Shown: positions 6,566-16,003, counted from the stretch's first letter. The stretch: 64,000 nt of DNA from Pseudoscardovia suis (GCF_002797875.1 NZ_PGFC01000002.1:124001-188000), one strand, 5' to 3'. Notes: generated by a model not told the origin, from the sequence alone. Program-made: numbers and translations.

Positions 6566-9064
6566 GTGAAGGTGACTTTGCAGACGGCGATGTCGTCGAT
6601 CATGACGAACAAGCGTCGCGCCGGGGCGTTGAAATCGCTGGGCGTGGAGACACTGGAGGACGCGCTGCTGTATTTCCCGTTCCGCGTGACGCCCGCCGTG
6701 GAGGTCAAGCCGATCAGCGAAATCCATGCAGGGCAGAAAGCGGCGTTCCCCGCATTCATTGAGCGTGTGGCGGTATTCCCAATGTCGCGAGGCGGTTCGC
6801 GCGTTGTGGTGAGCGTCGTCGATGATGCCCAGACATGGGAGCGAGGCGCGGTGGCTGCATCGAATCCCGCGCTGCCGCTCGAAGGTTTCGCTGGCATGGC
6901 GATTCGCCCAGCCCATGCGTCACTCGTGTTTTTCTCATACAAGAAGCATTATGTGGACTGGTTGTGCAGCAGGCTGCGGGAGGGGCGGCAAATCGTCGTA
7001 TGCGGTGATGCGAGCGAATACAACGACCGCTTGCAATTCACCCATCCTGCCGTGATGACCATAGCGTCTTCTGACGCTGACTCTGACGTTGACGCCGTTA
7101 CGAATGCCCATGTCCACGCCGACGCCGCAAATGTCGGCGAGGCATTGCAGCGCGTATGCCGTCCCCAGCCGGTGTATCACGCTAATTCGCGAATCTCATC
7201 CGAGCACATCCATGATGCAATACTGGGTGCACTGCGCATATTGGAATTGCAAGGCATGCAGCCTAACGAATCCGAGGAATCCGCCCACGTTTCATCGCAA
7301 AATCAGCAAGATCAACCTGTACCACAGATTGCATCCGCAGCCGCTGGACCGACGCTCGCACCGCCTGAACCTGCCGTAATCAATCCTGCTCGGCTAGCCG
7401 GCGCCATTCCCGACATCATCAGCGACAGCCTGCGCGCCGACCACGGCTTGCTGCACCGCGCCGAAGCATTTTGCGCCGTGCACAATCCCTCCACCACGGA
7501 CGAATTTCAGCGCGGCATTGACACACTGCGATATGAAGAGGCCCTCGTATCGCAGGTCTCGCTGCTGCGCGAACGCGCCGACGCGCGCAAAAGCCAGGCA
7601 TTCGTGTGCGATCCGCCCGACGATGCCGATGTGGAGCAGCGGTTCATAGACTCCCTGCCGTTCGGCCTCACGCAAGGGCAGAAGCAGGTAATCGCCGACA
7701 TCGACGCCGATATGATGCGCACATGGCCGATGCAGCGCCTGCTCCAAGGCGAGGTGGGGTCTGGCAAAACCGTGGTGGCGCTCGCTGCGATGCTGCGCGC
7801 CGTTGGGGCTGGCAAACAAGCGGTGCTGGTGGCGCCCACGCAGGTGCTCGCCGAGCAGCATTTCGAAGGATTACAGCGCATGGTGTCAACAGTGCCGGGC
7901 TGCGAAGACGTGCCCGTGGTGCTGCTCACCGGCGGCATGAAGCTCTCCCATCGGCGCAAGGCGCTCGCCATCACGGCCAGCGGCGCTCCGTGCTTGGTCG
8001 TGGCGACCCATGCCGCCTTCTCCAAGTCATTCCAAGCGCCGAACCTTGCGCTTGTGGTCATTGACGAACAGCATCGTTTCGGAGTGGAGCAACGCCAGAC
8101 GCTTTTTGAAGGTGACGGTCCCACACCGCACATGCTGGTGATGACCGCGACTCCGATTCCGCGCACCGCGGCGATGACGTGGTTCGGCAATCTCGATATC
8201 TCATGGCTCACTGAACTCCCCGGCGGCCGCAAGCCCATCACCTCCGTGGTGATCAACGAGGCGGACAATGCCACGATGGGACAGATGTTCGTGCACATAC
8301 GCAGGCGCATAGATGCGGGCGAACGGGCATACATCGTGTGCGCGCGCATCGACGAAGGGGATGCGCAATCCTTCGACGAAGGCTACGATGCGGCCCCGGT
8401 GGCGCCGGAAGCCGACCTAGATGGCGATGGCGTGCCCGATGACGCACAGCCGGCCGTGCCTTTGCACTCCGTTGAACAGATGAGCCAACGCTTGGAAGCG
8501 CTGCCGCAGTTCCGGGGCGTCACCTTCGCCACTCTCACCGGGCGGGATGGCGACGAGACGAAGCACAGCGTGATGGAACGCTTCTCGTCAGGCGAGGTGC
8601 AGGTCCTGGTCGCCACCACGGTGATTGAAGTGGGCGTGGATGTGCCGCAGGCGAGCAACATTGTGATCTTCGACGCCGAGCATTACGGCCTGAGCCAGTT
8701 GCATCAGCTGCGCGGTCGCGTGGGGCGCGGCGGCACGAAGAGCTGGGCGTTCTTCATCACGCGCGCCGAACCCGGGTCGCTGGGCGCACAGCGGCTGGAT
8801 GTGATTCGCACATCCACGGATGGTGCGCACATCGCCCAGGCGGACCTTGAACTGCGCGGCGTTGGCGATGTGCTGGGTGACGTGCAATCCGGCAACCACA
8901 GTTCCCTGCGGCTGCTGCGTGTGGTGGCGGACGCCGACGTGATCGAACAGGCGCGCGCGGATGCCGAGAAGCTGCTGGAGTCTGACCCTCAGCTTACGGG
9001 CAATGTGGAGCTTGCCGGTGCGGTGGTGGACTTCATGCGCAGCACGCAGGCTGATGCGGCATAG
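6566..9064 (+). CDS. recG: ATP-dependent DNA helicase RecG
   Basis: 832-residue superfamily 2 helicase that remodels stalled forks and recombination intermediates. The N-terminal wedge/OB domain begins with SLGVETLEDALLYFPFRV. Walker A GEVGSGKT is near residue 397 and the DEQH box (DEQHRFGVEQR) near residue 500. Helicase motifs TATPIPRT, TTVIEVGVDVP and QLRGRVGRG follow. The frame is open from an ATG at 6539, but GGAAGGAG at 6553-6560 sits 5 nt before a GTG at 6566, which I prefer. Compared with typical RecG, acidic or low-complexity inserts occur after about residue 165 (Asp/Ala/Val-rich) and around 230-285. Confidence 0.93.
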   Translation: MKVTLQTAMSSIMTNKRRAGALKSLGVETLEDALLYFPFRVTPAVEVKPISEIHAGQKAAFPAFIERVAVFPMSRGGSRVVVSVVDDAQTWERGAVAASNPALPLEGFAGMAIRPAHASLVFFSYKKHYVDWLCSRLREGRQIVVCGDASEYNDRLQFTHPAVMTIASSDADSDVDAVTNAHVHADAANVGEALQRVCRPQPVYHANSRISSEHIHDAILGALRILELQGMQPNESEESAHVSSQNQQDQPVPQIASAAAGPTLAPPEPAVINPARLAGAIPDIISDSLRADHGLLHRAEAFCAVHNPSTTDEFQRGIDTLRYEEALVSQVSLLRERADARKSQAFVCDPPDDADVEQRFIDSLPFGLTQGQKQVIADIDADMMRTWPMQRLLQGEVGSGKTVVALAAMLRAVGAGKQAVLVAPTQVLAEQHFEGLQRMVSTVPGCEDVPVVLLTGGMKLSHRRKALAITASGAPCLVVATHAAFSKSFQAPNLALVVIDEQHRFGVEQRQTLFEGDGPTPHMLVMTATPIPRTAAMTWFGNLDISWLTELPGGRKPITSVVINEADNATMGQMFVHIRRRIDAGERAYIVCARIDEGDAQSFDEGYDAAPVAPEADLDGDGVPDDAQPAVPLHSVEQMSQRLEALPQFRGVTFATLTGRDGDETKHSVMERFSSGEVQVLVATTVIEVGVDVPQASNIVIFDAEHYGLSQLHQLRGRVGRGGTKSWAFFITRAEPGSLGAQRLDVIRTSTDGAHIAQADLELRGVGDVLGDVQSGNHSSLRLLRVVADADVIEQARADAEKLLESDPQLTGNVELAGAVVDFMRSTQADAA

Positions 9065-9225
9065 TTCGTAATAGTTCGCAGCGGTGCCTCTTTCGCGGGC
9101 GTATTGCCTCGGGCGTGTCTTGGAGCGTGGTTTTCGTGTGCGTTTCTCCTTGCGGCTCCGACCTGGGCGTTATAGGCGCTATGGGCGGTGCGGCGCAATT
9201 CGAGGGCAATCCGTACAGTTGAAGC

Positions 9226-10149
9226 GTGCTTATCGATATCGTCTCCGTGTTCCCCGAGTATTTCTCCGTGCTTGACTTGAGCCTGTTGGGCAAGGCGCAG
9301 AGCAAGGGGCTTGTGGAAGTTCGCGCCCATAATCTGCGTGATTGGACCCACGATGTGCATCATTCGGTGGATGATACCCCGGTGGGTGGCGGTGCCGGCA
9401 TGGTGATGAAGCCCGCGGTATGGGCGGAATGCTTGGACGAGCTGCTGGGATTGGAACCGCAGGATATGCCGCAGGTCGATCCGACGGCGGAATTATGGGA
9501 CGAGCCTGTGCAGGACTCCGCTGCCGAGAACCTTGATGACGCTGCGAATCCTGACGATACTGTTGATTCCGCCAGCACTGCTGGAATTACTGACGTCGCC
9601 GACACCGTGCTCATTTTCCCCAATCCGTCCGCGCCGCTGTTCACCCAGCGTGATGCAACGCAGCTGAGCCATGCCCGTCATTTGGTGTTCGGTTGCGGGC
9701 GTTATGAGGGCTACGATGCCCGTGTGCCACGGTATTACAAGGCGCGTGGCGTGGATGTGCGTGAGTATTCAATCGGTGATTATGTGCTCAATGGCGGGGA
9801 AGTGGCGGTATCCGTCATGCTTGAGGCAATCACGCGTCTGCTGCCTGGATTCATGGGCAATCCTGAATCGATTGTCGAAGAATCCTATACGGGCAGCAAC
9901 GCGCTGCTCGAGCACCTGCAATACACCCGTCCCACCACATGGCGCGGCATCACCGTGCCGGCCGTGCTCACCAGCGGTGACCACGGCAAAGTCGACCGAT
10001 ATCGCCGTGACCAAGCGCTCGCCCGCACGGCGGACATTCGCCCCGACCTCATCGAAAAGCTTGATTGCGCGGCCTTGAGCAAAGCGGACCGCAAGACGCT
10101 CATCGCATTGGGGTGGGAGGTCAGTGGTCGCAATCCTCGCAAGCTGTAG
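9226..10149 (+). CDS. trmD: tRNA (guanine(37)-N1)-methyltransferase
   Basis: 307-residue SPOUT-class enzyme that methylates G37 of tRNAs reading CNN and CGG codons, using S-adenosylmethionine, to prevent frameshifting. The start LIDIVSVFPEYF, the knot region HLVFGCGRYEGYDARV and YSIGDYVLNGGE are diagnostic. It is longer than usual (about 240-280 residues) because of an Asp/Ala-rich insert at about residues 75-128. The start is GTG, with a -10-like TACAGT ending 6 nt before it, suggesting a leaderless transcript. It follows recG in the same direction and is separated from rimM and rpsP, with which it is operonic in many bacteria. Confidence 0.94.
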   Translation: MLIDIVSVFPEYFSVLDLSLLGKAQSKGLVEVRAHNLRDWTHDVHHSVDDTPVGGGAGMVMKPAVWAECLDELLGLEPQDMPQVDPTAELWDEPVQDSAAENLDDAANPDDTVDSASTAGITDVADTVLIFPNPSAPLFTQRDATQLSHARHLVFGCGRYEGYDARVPRYYKARGVDVREYSIGDYVLNGGEVAVSVMLEAITRLLPGFMGNPESIVEESYTGSNALLEHLQYTRPTTWRGITVPAVLTSGDHGKVDRYRRDQALARTADIRPDLIEKLDCAALSKADRKTLIALGWEVSGRNPRKL

Positions 10150-10242
10150 CACTGGGTCGTCGCACTATTCGAGTAAGTCGATTGATGGCGGACGGTAAAC
10201 ACCGATGATGGGAATGTGGCAGCAGATTCCGCCTGGGAGCCG

Positions 10243-10899
10243 TCAGTCGGTGTTGGTGGTGTCGGTGTTGTCCGCGTCACCGGTGTTGTCGGTGCTGTCC
10301 GTGTTGTCCGCGTCATCGGTGTCGTCGCGATCGATGTAATACACCGTTGTCTCACCGTACTTCTTGCTGTTCGACACTCTCCATCCGGCAGGGGCGGCGG
10401 CTGGTTGCGAACGACCGGAACGTTCGAGCACAATCTCGCCATCCGGCGCCACCATGCCATGCTCCACAAGGCCTGCGAGCAATGCTTCGCAGTTGTTGGT
10501 TTCATAGGCATACGGCGGATCGATGAACACCACATCGAACGCCTCGCCGCCGGCAGGGAACATGGTGACGAACTTCTCCGCTTTGCTCCGCACGATGCGG
10601 GCGGTGCATGAACCATCCCATGCCTTGGAACGCTTCAGTGCCTGCAATGTCTTGCCGATGGATGCTGCAGCTGGTCCGGCGGACTCCACACTCACCAGAG
10701 AATCCGCCCCGCGGCTCAACGCCTCTAGTCCCAAAGCGCCGGTGCCTGCAAACAAATCGAGCACACGGGTTCCGTCCAGCAGCCCCCATGATTCCAGATG
10801 CGAGAAGATGGCTTCTTTCGTGCGGTCCGTGGTGGGGCGCGTGCCCGTGTGCGGAGCTGCGATTTCGAGCCCTTTGAATCGACCTGAGATGATGCGCAT
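10243..10899 (-). CDS. rsmD: 16S rRNA (guanine(966)-N2)-methyltransferase
   Basis: 218-residue S-adenosylmethionine methyltransferase acting on G966 of 16S rRNA. The start MRIISGRFKGLEIAAP, the SAM-binding VLDLFAGTGALGLEALSRGA and the catalytic FIDPPYAY are the family blocks. The ATG at 10899 is chosen although the frame is open to 11094; a CATAAT -10-like hexamer ends 6 nt upstream. The last 28 residues or so are an unusual run of Asp, Thr and Asn encoded by degenerate 6-9-bp tandem DNA repeats (about 10243-10325), absent from typical RsmD. It converges with trmD. Confidence 0.93.
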   Translation of the reverse strand: MRIISGRFKGLEIAAPHTGTRPTTDRTKEAIFSHLESWGLLDGTRVLDLFAGTGALGLEALSRGADSLVSVESAGPAAASIGKTLQALKRSKAWDGSCTARIVRSKAEKFVTMFPAGGEAFDVVFIDPPYAYETNNCEALLAGLVEHGMVAPDGEIVLERSGRSQPAAAPAGWRVSNSKKYGETTVYYIDRDDTDDADNTDSTDNTGDADNTDTTNTD

Positions 10900-11151
10900 G
10901 GCTCCATTATGCCGCACGGGGTGCAGACCAAAGCGCCCTGGCGGGGTTGGATGCAATCGCTTCAGTGAAACTGGCGGAAATGCAGCGATCCCCGGAATGG
11001 ACAGCGGTTTGCGCGGAATGCGACGCAACAGGTAAGGTTCGTGATATAACGTTACATAATCGCAATGGCAACCATTTAGCATACATTGCGCCACTGCGGG
11101 AACTTTGTGGAATGCAACGTAGGACGTGTTGATGCGGCAGGAGGTATGCGC

Positions 11152-12270
11152 ATGGCCAAGAGAGTGACGATCCGTGATGTCGCTCGTGCCGCAGGTGTGT
11201 CGGTCTCCGCTGTGTCGCAGGTGCTCAATGGCAAGGGGCGGCTCTCATCCGACACGCATCGCAAGGTTGAGGATGCCGTCGCGCGGCTTGGATACATCCC
11301 CGATTCCCGCGCCCGTTCCATGCGATCATCGCATTCGCGCACCATCGGCTTAGTTGTGCCGCAGATTCGCAATGATTTCTTCGCGTCGCTTGTTTCAGCG
11401 GTGCAAGATACGCTGTGGCGCCACGGATACGCCACGCTCATCGGTTCATCTTTCGATGACGATGAACGTCAGGATGCCTTTTTGCACACCCTGCTGACGC
11501 AGCGCATCGACGGGATTATCTGTGTGCCCACAGCACATGGAACGCCCGGGTTGGAGGCGGTGCTCGCCAACGACGTGCCGCTCCTGTTTGCGGACCGCAC
11601 GATTGACGGGTTCGAAACGATCCCTCGCGTGCTTGCTGATCCTGAACCTGGTCTTAGCGAGGCGTTGCGCGACATTCATAAGCATGGGCACGCCAAAGTG
11701 GCGTTTCTTGCCGGGCCGGCAACAGTCCTGCCTACATTGGCGCATCGGTGTGACGTGTTCCGTGCAGTGGCGACGCCGCTTTTCGGCGAAGACAACATCC
11801 TCGTTCGCACCGCGTCAAGCCCCGCGGAACTGCCCGGGCTTGCGGTGCAGGATGCTGTGGAGTTCGGCGCCACGGCTTTGATCTTCGGCCATTCGCCCAC
11901 CACGCTGCGCACCCTGCCATACTTGGTGAGCACCGGGCTGGAACCGGGGCGTGACATGTCGATCGTCTCATTCGATGAAGTGCAGACCTTTTCTGTGTAC
12001 CGTCCCCGCATCAGTGTGATTTCCCAGCAGGTCGCCGTCATGGGGGAGAGCGCGGCGCTTGAGATGCTGGCGCTTGTGGAACATGCTGATACCGCAGACT
12101 CCAGTGTCGCTTCCGCAGCCGACTCTCATGGTTTCGCTGATGCCTCTGACGCCGATACCGCAGACTCCATATTGACGTCCGCAGAACCTCCCGTACCTGC
12201 AACAAAGCTCATCTCCACCCACTACATTGCCCGCGACTCCGTATGTCCCGTTCCCACTCATGCCGCGTGA
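11152..12270 (+). CDS. LacI-family transcriptional regulator
   Basis: 372-residue DNA-binding regulator. The N-terminal helix-turn-helix VTIRDVARAAGVSVSAVSQ and the hinge helix are typical, followed by a periplasmic-binding-protein-like effector domain from about residue 60. AGGAGG at 11139-11144 is best spaced to the second ATG at 11152, so I chose that over 11146. Near the C-terminus, about residues 310-350, is an Ala/Asp/Ser/Thr-rich insert that interrupts the normal end of the effector domain. No sugar transport or hydrolase genes lie beside it, so its target cannot be inferred. A palindrome TAACGTTA at about 11048 could be an operator. Confidence 0.88.
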   Translation: MAKRVTIRDVARAAGVSVSAVSQVLNGKGRLSSDTHRKVEDAVARLGYIPDSRARSMRSSHSRTIGLVVPQIRNDFFASLVSAVQDTLWRHGYATLIGSSFDDDERQDAFLHTLLTQRIDGIICVPTAHGTPGLEAVLANDVPLLFADRTIDGFETIPRVLADPEPGLSEALRDIHKHGHAKVAFLAGPATVLPTLAHRCDVFRAVATPLFGEDNILVRTASSPAELPGLAVQDAVEFGATALIFGHSPTTLRTLPYLVSTGLEPGRDMSIVSFDEVQTFSVYRPRISVISQQVAVMGESAALEMLALVEHADTADSSVASAADSHGFADASDADTADSILTSAEPPVPATKLISTHYIARDSVCPVPTHAA

Positions 12271-12462
12271 GTTCCTCGAGGCATGCTTTGCGGAGAATCG
12301 TGCTACTGCTGCATTTGTCCCCGGTTTTGAAACTGTTCAGCACTTTTCATGTTTGGGGAACGTCCAACAAATAGAATATGGCACATATGCTGCATTGACT
12401 CTTTGTGGTTTACCTGGTGTCTTCTCGCCTGGACTCTGAGTTCTATTTTCAAGGAGAAAATC

Positions 12463-13125
12463 GTGTCGAATTCTCATAACAGCGGCTCTGCTTCCGGATG
12501 GAAGCCATGGGCGGCTGGCGTTGTGGCATTCGTGGCCGCCTGGTGGTTTTTCTGGTTCCTGCTGGTTCCTGTCGGCGACCGCTATCTTCCTTTGATGCTG
12601 GGATACCGGCTTACCATGATTGTGAGTAATCCCTTTGTGATGCTTGCCATCATCAGCGTCTGTGCGTTGACGTGTGCACTCGTGGTATTCCAATGCACAA
12701 ACCGGCGTGTGAATGTCGCCTTCATCACGGCGTTGAGCTGGCTCTATGTGATTGCCGCCGTTGCCGCAATCATGCTCAAGAGCCGAGGAGTGCAGGGAGT
12801 CAACTTCAACCCAGGTAATATCGTCGCTCAGTTGCAGGTTTCGCCTGCCGTTGTGCTCTTCAACATCCTGGTGTTCGTTCCCGTGGGGATCATGGCACAC
12901 TCCCTTCATCACGCCGGCATTGCATATGCAACGGCGGCAGCGGCAATCGTTACGATGGAAGCCGGCCAGTATGCGTTCCATCTGGGTGTGTGCGATATCG
13001 ATGACATGATAGCGAACGCCATAGGATTCACGATGGGCTATCTCGCCATGTCGCTCTGGCGCCGCGCACACCGCGTGATGCGCGAAGGCGCGTGGTATGT
13101 GATTGGCGGAACTTCCGCCGATTGA
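12463..13125 (+). CDS. VanZ-like integral membrane protein
   Basis: 220-residue membrane protein with about five or six hydrophobic segments. The family pattern is visible in the second half: FNILVFVPVG, then a conserved EAGQ-type glutamate/glutamine and DIDDMIANAIGFTMGY. VanZ homologues are linked to glycopeptide tolerance in enterococcal transposons, but most chromosomal members have no known role, so no resistance is claimed. The start is GTG at 12463 with AAGGAG 6 nt upstream; the frame extends to 12349 without support. It follows the LacI-type gene in the same direction with a 192-bp gap. Confidence 0.82.
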   Translation: MSNSHNSGSASGWKPWAAGVVAFVAAWWFFWFLLVPVGDRYLPLMLGYRLTMIVSNPFVMLAIISVCALTCALVVFQCTNRRVNVAFITALSWLYVIAAVAAIMLKSRGVQGVNFNPGNIVAQLQVSPAVVLFNILVFVPVGIMAHSLHHAGIAYATAAAAIVTMEAGQYAFHLGVCDIDDMIANAIGFTMGYLAMSLWRRAHRVMREGAWYVIGGTSAD

Positions 13126-13130
13126 CACGA

Positions 13131-13164
13131 GCGGGCTTGAGCCGTGGAATCTGCCCGTTTTGCT
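13131..13164 (+). terminator. Probable terminator after the VanZ-like gene
   Basis: CGGGC and GCCCG arms with a 16-nt loop, followed by TTTTGCTTTT. The stem is short but the T-rich tail is convincing. Confidence 0.5.
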
Positions 13165-13250
13165 TTTGTGAGGATTTTGGCAGATCCGTGGAATCAGCCC
13201 TGTGCGAAATGTAGTGGTGGAAGTGCAAATTCATTTGATACGAATGACTC

Positions 13251-14087
13251 ATGAACACTGTGAATAACACCGCGGCCAATGAAGCCGCTTCCGATTCTGC
13301 ACACCACACGCATGATGAGATTGTATCCCGCAACAGCACATTGGATGTGCTGCTTAACCGCCGCAGCATCCGCGCTTACACCGATGAACCGGTGAGCGAA
13401 CAGGATATCGACGCCATCGAGGCAGCAGCGCAACGCGCCGCCACCTCCCAGTTCTACAACGCATGGTCTGTCATCCGCATCACTGATACGGATCTCAAGA
13501 AGAAACTCGCCGAAGTGGCACGCCAGCCATATGTCGCCACGGCGCCATTGCTGTATGTCTTCATCGCCGACCAACATCGCAACTACCGCATCGCCGAGGC
13601 CAAGGGCGTGGCGGAAAACGACATCACCTACGGCACGAGCTTCATGCTCGGCCAGGCGCAGAATGACGCCGTGCTCGCACTCCACGCCATGGAGACCGCC
13701 GCGGAATCCCTAGGACTTGGCGGCGTGATCCTCGGCTCGCTGCTTAACAACATCGATGAGCTCATTGACCTGCTGCACCTGCCCGAGCACACCTTCCCCG
13801 TGCTGGGCCTTGCTCTTGGCCATCCCGCACAGCAGCCGCAGCTCAAGCCGCGCATGCCGCGCAACCTGCAGTTCTTCGACAACGCCTATCCGGCGGATAG
13901 CGAGAATCCTGACATTCTGGCGCATTTCACGGATTTCGATGCGACCGTGCACCAGTACTACGATCTGGGCGATAGCTCCAAGCCGGTCGCTGGTTTCACG
14001 GACCAGATTGCGCAGGGCGCCACAAGCGATGCGCCAATCAAGAAGGATTTGCATGGCCACGAGGTGAAGCAGGGATTCACTGACTGA
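13251..14087 (+). CDS. Nitroreductase-family FMN oxidoreductase
   Basis: 278-residue flavoprotein predicted to use NAD(P)H to reduce nitro compounds, quinones or a native substrate. NRRSIRAYTDEPVSE near residue 37 begins the flavin-binding fold. The QNDAVLALHAMETAAESLGLG segment and GGVILGSLLNN follow the NfsA/FRP type. About 28 residues at the N-terminus and the last 30 residues extend past the core fold. The start follows a region without a clear ribosome site, so the exact N-terminus is uncertain. The physiological substrate cannot be read from sequence. Confidence 0.85.
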   Translation: MNTVNNTAANEAASDSAHHTHDEIVSRNSTLDVLLNRRSIRAYTDEPVSEQDIDAIEAAAQRAATSQFYNAWSVIRITDTDLKKKLAEVARQPYVATAPLLYVFIADQHRNYRIAEAKGVAENDITYGTSFMLGQAQNDAVLALHAMETAAESLGLGGVILGSLLNNIDELIDLLHLPEHTFPVLGLALGHPAQQPQLKPRMPRNLQFFDNAYPADSENPDILAHFTDFDATVHQYYDLGDSSKPVAGFTDQIAQGATSDAPIKKDLHGHEVKQGFTD

Positions 14088-14183
14088 ATGTGGCTGAATC
14101 GGGCTAAAGCTGACTGAATCAGCGCAATCCTCAACAGCGCAATCCTGATAATTCCTCGAGAATGATGCAGGAGCACTAACGCC

Positions 14184-14228
14184 AATAATGCAGGCCAACC
14201 GGAATGAACGCGGTTGGCCTGCATTATT
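14184..14228. terminator. Bidirectional terminator, nitroreductase / rimM
   Basis: Perfect 18-bp inverted repeat (14184-14201 with 14211-14228) and a 9-nt loop between convergent genes. T-rich bases flank it on both sides, so it can serve both strands. Confidence 0.88.
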
Positions 14229-14319
14229 TGAGATTTTTGGGTGGTGTCCCTCTGGGGTGCTTTCGGCTAGTGCAATGGAGGCAGAATTTACAGTTACAGC
14301 AGAGATACCAGAGGGGCGA

Positions 14320-14883
14320 TCACAGCAGACCATCGGGCGGCGTGAGCCGCACAAAGCCTGCCTCTAGATCCACTTCGGGCACAATCTGCTCGACGAATGG
14401 CACAAGGGCAGTGGAGCCATCCGAATCCTTGCGAACCTCCAACAGGAACTGCGCGGGGGAGTCAAGCACATCGCTCACCGTGCCGATCTTCTCAGCCGTC
14501 GCAGCATCGTCGCCCACCAGCACGTCAAGATCAATAAGGTCTTCGGGGTAGAAAGCGTCCTCATCCTCCATCTCTTCAGCAGAATCCGCCTCACAGAAGA
14601 GCTCGGTGCCGTTGAGCGCCTCCGATGCATTGCGGTCAGTGACGCCTTCGAACAGCACGATCCAGCGTTCGCGGAACTTGCGGGAGCGTTCCACGCGGAA
14701 CTCACGCCCGTCCTTGCTTACCAGCACGCTTCCCGGGGCGAAACGCCGATCAGGGTCGTCGGTGAACACCGTCACGTTGACTTCGCCTTTGAGCCCTTGG
14801 GCGCGGCCGATGCGGCATACGCGCAGCATGTCAGGCTGCTCAGCGGGTGTGGTGTGCTTGATGGGGGAATCCGAATCCGTCAT
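14320..14883 (-). CDS. rimM: Ribosome maturation factor RimM
   Basis: 187-residue assembly factor that binds uS19 and helps mature the 30S head. The N-terminal VCRIGRAQGLKGEVNV block defines the RimM domain, and the C-terminal PRC-barrel contains DLDVLVGDDAATAEKIGTVSDVL. An acidic linker of about 15 residues (DSAEEMEDEDAFYPED) lies between the halves. It lies downstream of khpA but is separated from it by a terminator-like hairpin, so it may have its own promoter or be read through. Confidence 0.94.
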   Translation of the reverse strand: MTDSDSPIKHTTPAEQPDMLRVCRIGRAQGLKGEVNVTVFTDDPDRRFAPGSVLVSKDGREFRVERSRKFRERWIVLFEGVTDRNASEALNGTELFCEADSAEEMEDEDAFYPEDLIDLDVLVGDDAATAEKIGTVSDVLDSPAQFLLEVRKDSDGSTALVPFVEQIVPEVDLEAGFVRLTPPDGLL

Positions 14884-14956
14884 AACCGCCAGTCTACCGA
14901 AACCCCCACCTTGGCGTTCTTTCGCTTGCCCTTGTTTGGTGGACTGGGATAAGAAA

Positions 14957-14980
14957 AGGACCCCGGCGAACCGGAGTCCT
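14957..14980 (-). terminator. Terminator after khpA
   Basis: Hairpin with 10-bp arms (one mismatch) and a 4-nt loop. On the minus strand it is followed by TTTTCTT, so it ends the rpsP-khpA transcript before rimM. Confidence 0.75.
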
Positions 14981-15010
14981 CAAAAATTAAGAAAGAAGCG
15001 AGTCTGCGCT

Positions 15011-15244
15011 TTAGCGGCGGACATCCATAATGTCAACACGCACCCGGTGATCAGACAGCGCTTGGGCGACGGTGCGAATGGAATTCGCGGTGCGGCCGCC
15101 ACGGCCGATCACGCGACCGATGTCTTCAGGATTCACACGCACGCGAAGCAGTTCCCCGCGATTGTTTTCGTAGGACTTGACCGACACATCGTCGGGAAAA
15201 TCCACGATATTGCGAATCAGATGTTCCACAGCCTCAGCAAGCAT
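15011..15244 (-). CDS. khpA: KH-domain RNA-binding protein KhpA
   Basis: 77-residue single KH domain with the GXXG loop in GRVIGRGGRTANSIRT, which contacts single-stranded RNA. The family (KhpA/YlqC) binds many RNAs and, in streptococci, affects cell elongation with KhpB. It starts 2 nt after the rpsP stop, so the two are cotranscribed and probably translationally coupled, as is usual for this neighbourhood. Confidence 0.93.
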   Translation of the reverse strand: MLAEAVEHLIRNIVDFPDDVSVKSYENNRGELLRVRVNPEDIGRVIGRGGRTANSIRTVAQALSDHRVRVDIMDVRR

Positions 15245-15246
15245 GG

Positions 15247-15717
15247 TTACTCAGCCTTCTCTTCAGCTTCCTCGGCGGGAGCTTCCTCAGCCTTGTCAGC
15301 TTCGGCGGCTTCGGCAGCGGCAGCAGCCTCTGCATCAGCCTTGGCCTTGGCTTCAGCCTTGGCGGCCTTGAGCTTCTGAGCCTTGTTCTCTTCCGCCTGG
15401 ACGCGAGCAGCGGCATCCGGGCCTTCCTCCACGGTCTTCAGCGTGCCTTCAGCACCAGGCAGGCCCTTGTACTTCTGCCAGTCACCGGTGATGTTGAGCA
15501 GCTTGAAGACGGCTTCGGTCGGCTGTGCGCCGACGCCAAGCCAGTACTGCGCGCGCTCGGAATTGATCTTGATCGTGGAAGGCTGCGTGTTCGGGTCGTA
15601 CGTACCGATGGTCTCGATTGCACGGCCGTCGCGCTGCTTGCGGGAATCAATCACCACAACGCGGTAGAACGCGTAGAACTTCTTGCCGAAACGCTGCAGA
15701 CGAATCTTGGTTGCCAA
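15247..15717 (-). CDS. rpsP: 30S ribosomal protein bS16
   Basis: 156-residue small-subunit ribosomal protein. The core begins [21 protein letters not shown] and ends near residue 85. It is followed by about 70 residues rich in Ala, Glu and Lys, a tail much longer than the usual 80-90-residue protein. The start codon is TTG at 15717: AAGGAG at 15725-15730 lies 7 nt upstream, the first codon after it gives the expected ATKIRL, and no ATG is in place. The open frame to 15825 is leader sequence. It heads the rpsP-khpA operon. The tail is presumably surface-exposed and disordered. Confidence 0.94.
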   Translation of the reverse strand: MATKIRLQRFGKKFYAFYRVVVIDSRKQRDGRAIETIGTYDPNTQPSTIKINSERAQYWLGVGAQPTEAVFKLLNITGDWQKYKGLPGAEGTLKTVEEGPDAAARVQAEENKAQKLKAAKAEAKAKADAEAAAAAEAAEADKAEEAPAEEAEEKAE

Positions 15718-15839
15718 AATGGCTCTCCTTATGAATTGGTTTGCTAGCAGACATCGCTGTGTGGGGCACGGAGACGCCTGTTCGCGTTGCTCCCGTACGC
15801 ACGGTATAGAGGGCCCCGGGCGCACAGATAACAGAGGGA

Positions 15840-15845
15840 ATTATA
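15840..15845 (-). promoter_or_regulatory. Probable -10 element for rpsP
   Basis: On the minus strand this is a consensus TATAAT about 120 bp upstream of the rpsP start; no good -35 is visible. The resulting leader contains GC-rich inverted repeats around 15785-15835. Confidence 0.4.
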
Positions 15846-16003
15846 TGCGATGGCATGGATTTGCGCCACCGAATGTCGCATGGCCCGGAATGCGGTGGCG
15901 CCTGTGGTTACAGAGCTGGCATGATGACTCTTCGGCTGTATTGCGTCTGCCGCGTTCCGCGTTTCGGATGCCACATTGTTCGTTGTTCCCTGAGTGGACG
16001 TAT

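Noticed and set aside
12463-13125. Glycopeptide resistance determinant
   Set aside because: VanZ-like membrane proteins are common in chromosomes without vanHAX genes, and the ddl here looks like a normal D-Ala-D-Ala enzyme.
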